DNA of 5,919 bases, from the NCBI GenBank assembly GCA_937915965.1, contig CALGHC010000917.1, forward strand, positions 1 to 5,919, given 5' to 3'. The notes beneath the pieces are model-generated. The model saw only the letters and a program-made list of their open reading frames with translations. It did no database searches and was not told the origin of the DNA. The DNA comes from an uncultured Myxococcales bacterium (GTDB lineage Bacteria > Myxococcota_A > UBA9042). Position 1 is the first letter of the stretch. The number at the start of each line of letters is the position of its first letter. This document shows, in pieces, positions 3,245-5,919 of this stretch. Both the position numbers and the translations under genes were made by a program.

Positions 3245-5919
3245 ATGAGCCACCGGCCAGATTGGACGTTGCTGGTTCTCGCAGCGTTGGCGTGTATCGG
3301 CGCGTGCGGCGACGAGTCGGACGCGGCTGCGGACGCGGCTACGCCTGCGGACGCGGCCTCGGCCACGGACACGGCCGCGTCCACGGATACGGTTACGGAC
3401 ACGGATACGGATACGGCCTCGGTCACGGACACGGCCTCGGTCACGGACACGGCCTCGGTCACGGACGCGGCCACGAACCCGCCCTGCTCGCAGACGTCGG
3501 ATTGCCAGTCGGACTCCGGCCCCTGCACTGCAGTCCACTGCGGCGCGAACGGCACCTGCGTGCAGATCGTCGCCGCCGATGGCACGCCGTGCAGCGCCGG
3601 CAACCCCTGCTACATCGACCAGTCCTGCGTGGCAGGTGAATGCGCGGGTGGCCTCGACGCCTGTCAGTGCCAGACCGACGCCGACTGCCTGGAGCACGAG
3701 GACGGTGATGCGTGCAACGGCACGCTCGTCTGCAGTCAAAAGAGCCACGCTTGCGTCATCGACCCGGCTACCGTCGTCTACTGCGACGCGACCGCGACGA
3801 CCCAGTGCGCCGTGCACGCCTGCGAGGCCCAGAGCGGCGCCTGCCTGCTCATCCCCCGCCCGGACGGCGCCCCCTGCAATGACGCCGATCCGTGCACCGT
3901 CGAGTCGGCCTGCGAGGCTGGCGCATGCGTCGCTGGCGCCGCCTCCGTCTGCCAATGCCAGACCAGCGCGGACTGCGGCGTCTTCGAGGACGGCGACGGG
4001 TGCAACGGTACGCTCTACTGCGACAAGCAGCTCTTTCCCTTCGCTTGCAAGCTCAACACGGCCACCATCGTGAGCTGTCCCGCCGTCGCCGGCGCCTGCG
4101 AGGTCGATCTCTGTGACCCTTCCAGCGGCGCGTGTTCGGTCGCCGCCGCCGCCGACGGCAGCGCCTGTGACGACGGCGACCCGGCGACGACCGGCGACGC
4201 GTGCGACCAGGGCGCCTGCCTGCCCGGCACGGACACGACGGCGTGTGGCGGGGACAGCGACTGCGATGCGGGCGAGGACGGCGACTACTGCAACGGCACG
4301 CTGTTTTGCAACAAGCAGACCGCGAAGTGCGAGCTCAACCCCAAGACGGTCGTGTCCTGCCCCTCCGTGGGCGATACGGCGTGCGTCAAGAACCAATGCA
4401 ATCCAACGACAGGCACCTGTGCACCGACGGGGGTGAAGCCGGGCACGGCGTGCGACGACGGTGACGCGTGCAGCGCGGGTGAGATCTGCGTCGCCGGCAC
4501 GTGCCAGGGCGGCAAGGACGTGTGTCCGTGCCAGGAGGACGCCGACTGCGACGACAAGGACGACGGCGATCTGTGCAACGGCACAATGTACTGCAACCCT
4601 GCCAGCGGACAGTGCGGCTGGAATCCAGCGAGCGTTGTGGTCTGCCCGGCGGTCGCCGACACCGACTGCACCAAGAACACCTGCGTCCCGGCTACCGGTT
4701 CCTGCGCGCTGGCGAACCAAGCTACAGGGACGGTCTGCGAAGACGGCGACACCTGCACGAAGAGCGACAGCTGCGACGGGCTCGGCGGTTGCAAAGCCGG
4801 GACGTTCACCTGCTTTTGCAAGAACGACCTCGACTGCTTCGCCGTTGACGACGGCGACGTCTGCAATGGAGTGCCCTTCTGCGACAAGGCGGATGCCCAG
4901 GGCCCGACCTGCAAGCCGAATCCGGCGTCGGTGATCACCTGCCCGACGGTCGATGACACGCAGTGCCTCAAGAGCCTCTGCGTGGCCAAGACGGGCCAGT
5001 GTCAACCCACCGCGCTGGCTCCGGGCAGCAAATGCGACGACGGCGAGGCGTGCACCAAGGGCGACATCTGTCAGCTCGGCTTGTGCGTCGGCGGCACCTT
5101 CACCTGCGAGTGCAACACGGACAGCGACTGCGTCGCCAAAGACGACGGTGACAAGTGCAACGGCACGATGTTCTGTGACCACTCCGGGGAGCTGCCAGAG
5201 TGCAAGCTCAACCCCGCCACGACCGTCAACTGCCCGAAGCTGATCGGACAACCGTGCCAGGTCAACGCGTGCAATCCAGCCAACGGCCAGTGCCTGCCGG
5301 TGCCGGGCAATGACGGCGAAGCCTGTGACGACGGCTCGAAGTGTGCGGCTGACGACGTCTGTGTCGACGGTGGTTGCGTCGGCAAGGCCCTAGATTGCAA
5401 CGACTCGGATGCATGCACCACCGACACCTGCGACCCCACCAAGGGGTGCGTGCACGTCGCGAGTTCTTGTGACGACGGCAACGCCTGCACCGTCGACGTC
5501 TGCGAACCAGATACGGGCAAGTGCACGATCGTCAAAGGCAAGATGGAGGGCAAGGTCTGCGACGCCGACGAGTCGGGCTGCACGGTCAACGACACCTGCG
5601 AAGCGGACTTCTGCAAGGCCGGCCCGACGATCTCCTGCACGTTGCCAGTGACGGCCTGCGAACAGGCGGTCTGCGCGACGATGGGCGCGCAGAACTTCAA
5701 GTGTGTCGTCGTCCCCAAGGGCGACGGTGACGCGTGCGAGGACGGCAACGCGTGCACGCTCGGCTCGACCTGCGCTGGCGGCGTCTGTTCGGCGGGCGAG
5801 GGCGAGCTCCTCTACGAGCGCCTGCTGGCCGGGCCTCAAGGCGAGGTGGCTGGCGAGGGCGACGTTCGGGCGCTGCGCGGCGCGCTCGCGCTGGCCGACG
5901 GCGGCTTTGTCGTGGTCGG
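3245..5919 (+). CDS. Giant Cys-rich repeat lipoprotein with C-terminal propeller-like domain (3' partial)
   Basis: The frame from the ATG at 3245 has 891 complete codons and no stop before the right edge. Residues 1-21 are a lipoprotein signal: MSHRPDW, hydrophobic TLLVLAALA, then IGAC with C21 as the likely lipidated Cys (C17, in ALAC, is the alternative). Residues 23-80 are a Thr/Asp/Ala linker. Residues 81-850 are an extracytoplasmic Cys-rich region with 111 cysteines: a shortened unit (81-139), six full units (140-717) and half-units (718-848). Typical motifs are DGDxCNGT, NPxTVVxCP, TGxC, CDDGDxCT and GxCxGG. At 854-891 the style changes to LLYERLLAGPQG and ALRGALALADGGFVVV, with no Cys, like the first blade of a beta-propeller domain. 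The protein probably sits on the envelope, with disulfides formed in the periplasm. Such repeat lipoproteins are frequent in Myxococcota and generally uncharacterised; adhesion, ligand binding or metal binding is conjecture. No operon link to the radical SAM gene is supported across the 299-bp gap. Confidence 0.9.
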   Translation, partial: MSHRPDWTLLVLAALACIGACGDESDAAADAATPADAASATDTAASTDTVTDTDTDTASVTDTASVTDTASVTDAATNPPCSQTSDCQSDSGPCTAVHCGANGTCVQIVAADGTPCSAGNPCYIDQSCVAGECAGGLDACQCQTDADCLEHEDGDACNGTLVCSQKSHACVIDPATVVYCDATATTQCAVHACEAQSGACLLIPRPDGAPCNDADPCTVESACEAGACVAGAASVCQCQTSADCGVFEDGDGCNGTLYCDKQLFPFACKLNTATIVSCPAVAGACEVDLCDPSSGACSVAAAADGSACDDGDPATTGDACDQGACLPGTDTTACGGDSDCDAGEDGDYCNGTLFCNKQTAKCELNPKTVVSCPSVGDTACVKNQCNPTTGTCAPTGVKPGTACDDGDACSAGEICVAGTCQGGKDVCPCQEDADCDDKDDGDLCNGTMYCNPASGQCGWNPASVVVCPAVADTDCTKNTCVPATGSCALANQATGTVCEDGDTCTKSDSCDGLGGCKAGTFTCFCKNDLDCFAVDDGDVCNGVPFCDKADAQGPTCKPNPASVITCPTVDDTQCLKSLCVAKTGQCQPTALAPGSKCDDGEACTKGDICQLGLCVGGTFTCECNTDSDCVAKDDGDKCNGTMFCDHSGELPECKLNPATTVNCPKLIGQPCQVNACNPANGQCLPVPGNDGEACDDGSKCAADDVCVDGGCVGKALDCNDSDACTTDTCDPTKGCVHVASSCDDGNACTVDVCEPDTGKCTIVKGKMEGKVCDADESGCTVNDTCEADFCKAGPTISCTLPVTACEQAVCATMGAQNFKCVVVPKGDGDACEDGNACTLGSTCAGGVCSAGEGELLYERLLAGPQGEVAGEGDVRALRGALALADGGFVVV
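3407..3460 (+). repeat. Three tandem 18-bp repeats encoding TDTASV
   Basis: Three head-to-tail 18-bp units lie at 3407-3424, 3425-3442 and 3443-3460. Units 2 and 3 are identical; unit 1 differs only by GAT for GAC. They encode TDTASV three times within the linker that separates the lipid anchor from the Cys-rich region. Flanking sequence (about 3364-3406 and 3461-3472) is made of related ACGGAC/ACGGCC hexamers. The unit is a multiple of three, so slippage would lengthen or shorten the linker without breaking the frame. Confidence 0.92.
3485..3661 (+). repeat. N-terminal shortened Cys-rich unit (lacks C4-C7)
   Basis: Residues 81-139 have cysteines at 81, 87, 94, 99, 105, 116, 122, 128 and 133. 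Spacings 6, then 5-6-11-6-6-5, match C2-C3 and C8-C14 of the full units, with the central DGDxCNGT...NPxTVVxC block (C4-C7) absent. This suggests the central block is a self-contained insert. The assignment is by spacing, since sequence identity to the full units is modest. Confidence 0.7.
3662..5395 (+). repeat. Six tandem 14-Cys protein repeats of 95-98 residues
   Basis: Units begin at 3662, 3950, 4238, 4523, 4811 and 5105 (residues 140, 236, 332, 427, 523, 621). Successive Cys-to-Cys distances are 2, 6, 9, 6, 7-10, 10, 7-8, 5, 7, 11, 6, 6, 5-6. Each unit runs CxC, DxDC, DGDxCNGT (V for T in unit 5), NPxTVVxCP or close variants, C-x4-C, G-x-C, a C-D-D-G-D-x-C-T type motif and GxC. Unit 2 lacks C12 (Ala314) and unit 3 lacks C1 (Thr332). 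The DNA copies are clearly diverged, so these are old duplications kept by selection on the cysteine pattern. The fold is not one I can name with certainty; remote similarity to small disulfide-rich extracellular modules is likely. Confidence 0.9.
5396..5788 (+). repeat. C-terminal Cys-rich half-units
   Basis: Residues 718-848 hold 20 cysteines but none of the DGDxCNGT blocks. C748-C790 and C805-C848 reproduce the C8-C14 spacing (5, 7-10, 11-12, 6-7, 6, 5), with C798 filling the next C1 position. C724-C742 is a further fragment (CTTDTCDPTKGC, then CDDGNAC). The region looks like two half-units plus a degenerate one, marking the end of the repeat array before the Cys-free C-terminal domain. 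Confidence 0.65.
5804..5919 (+). other. Start of a probable beta-propeller-type domain
   Basis: After the last cysteine (C848) the composition changes abruptly. Residues 854-891 read ELLYERLLAGPQG, then RALRGALALADGGFVVV ending at the window edge. The ADGGFVVVG-like strand preceded by a hydrophobic helix or strand resembles the blade motif of bacterial propeller or delta-60-type repeats, where DGG(F/Y) is followed by a hydrophobic strand and Gly. Only one partial blade is visible, so this is a suggestion; sequence beyond 5919 would show further DGG(F/Y)-type repeats if it is right. Confidence 0.4.

Noticed and set aside
3362..3475. Short regular repeats as a possible CRISPR array
   Set aside because: The units are tandem with no unique spacers, and they encode the Thr/Asp linker in frame.
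3136..3639. Plus-strand frame with a Gly/His/Tyr-rich stretch, and the Ser/Val/Thr-rich minus frame opposite
   Set aside because: The apparent repeats are readings of the 18-bp tandem DNA repeat in the wrong frame or strand; the lipoprotein frame from 3245 explains it.
2909..5251. 780-codon open frame on the minus strand
   Set aside because: It lies opposite the Cys-rich gene, is Ala/Arg/Val-rich with no recognisable domain, also covers the intergenic gap and the end of the radical SAM gene, and is explained by G/C third-position bias on the true strand.
1278..5919. A ribosomal peptide system, with the radical SAM enzyme modifying the Cys-rich product
   Set aside because: The Cys-rich protein is a large lipoprotein with a Sec/lipobox signal and a 299-bp gap from the enzyme gene; no leader peptide, transporter or recognition domain is visible.

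Overview
The window is GC-rich throughout, with the strong G/C third-codon bias that leaves long false open frames opposite and beside real genes. It holds three genes, two of them cut by the window edges, plus two intergenic gaps. Two of the protein types are ones I recall as frequent in Myxococcota and related former Deltaproteobacteria: a Cys-x-x-Cys 'DGSY' exported protein and a long Cys-rich 'DDGD' lipoprotein. A myxobacterium-like, large-genome Gram-negative bacterium is therefore the best guess. This rests on recall of the families, not on a search.

Layout, left to right: (1) 1-1065, minus strand: the N-terminal 355 residues of an exported protein with a signal peptide, a DGSY-type beta domain and three Cys-x-x-Cys modules; its 3' end lies off the left edge. 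(2) 1066-1277: a divergent intergenic region with two CGTGACAA repeats exactly 11 bp apart and a weak promoter-like element. (3) 1278-2945, plus strand: a complete 555-residue radical SAM protein with an N-terminal B12-binding-type (Rossmann-like) region and an intact CxxxCxxC cluster motif; substrate unknown. (4) 2946-3244: a gene-free gap with one weak hairpin. (5) 3245-5919, plus strand: a very large Cys-rich lipoprotein, open to the right edge (891 complete codons seen). It has a lipobox, a Thr/Asp-rich linker with an 18-bp tandem repeat, a truncated unit, six full 14-Cys units of 95-98 residues, further half-units, and then what looks like the start of a beta-propeller-type domain. Because this frame has no stop in the window, it is easily missed and replaced by a false 780-codon antisense frame.

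The genes do not form an obvious pathway. Two encode envelope or secreted proteins; the radical SAM enzyme between them is divergent from the first and separated by about 300 bp from the second, so no operon is supported. I see no convincing undescribed multi-gene system. The most informative signal is inside the Cys-rich repeats, where paired cysteine losses and natural deletions suggest a disulfide layout and a modular build.
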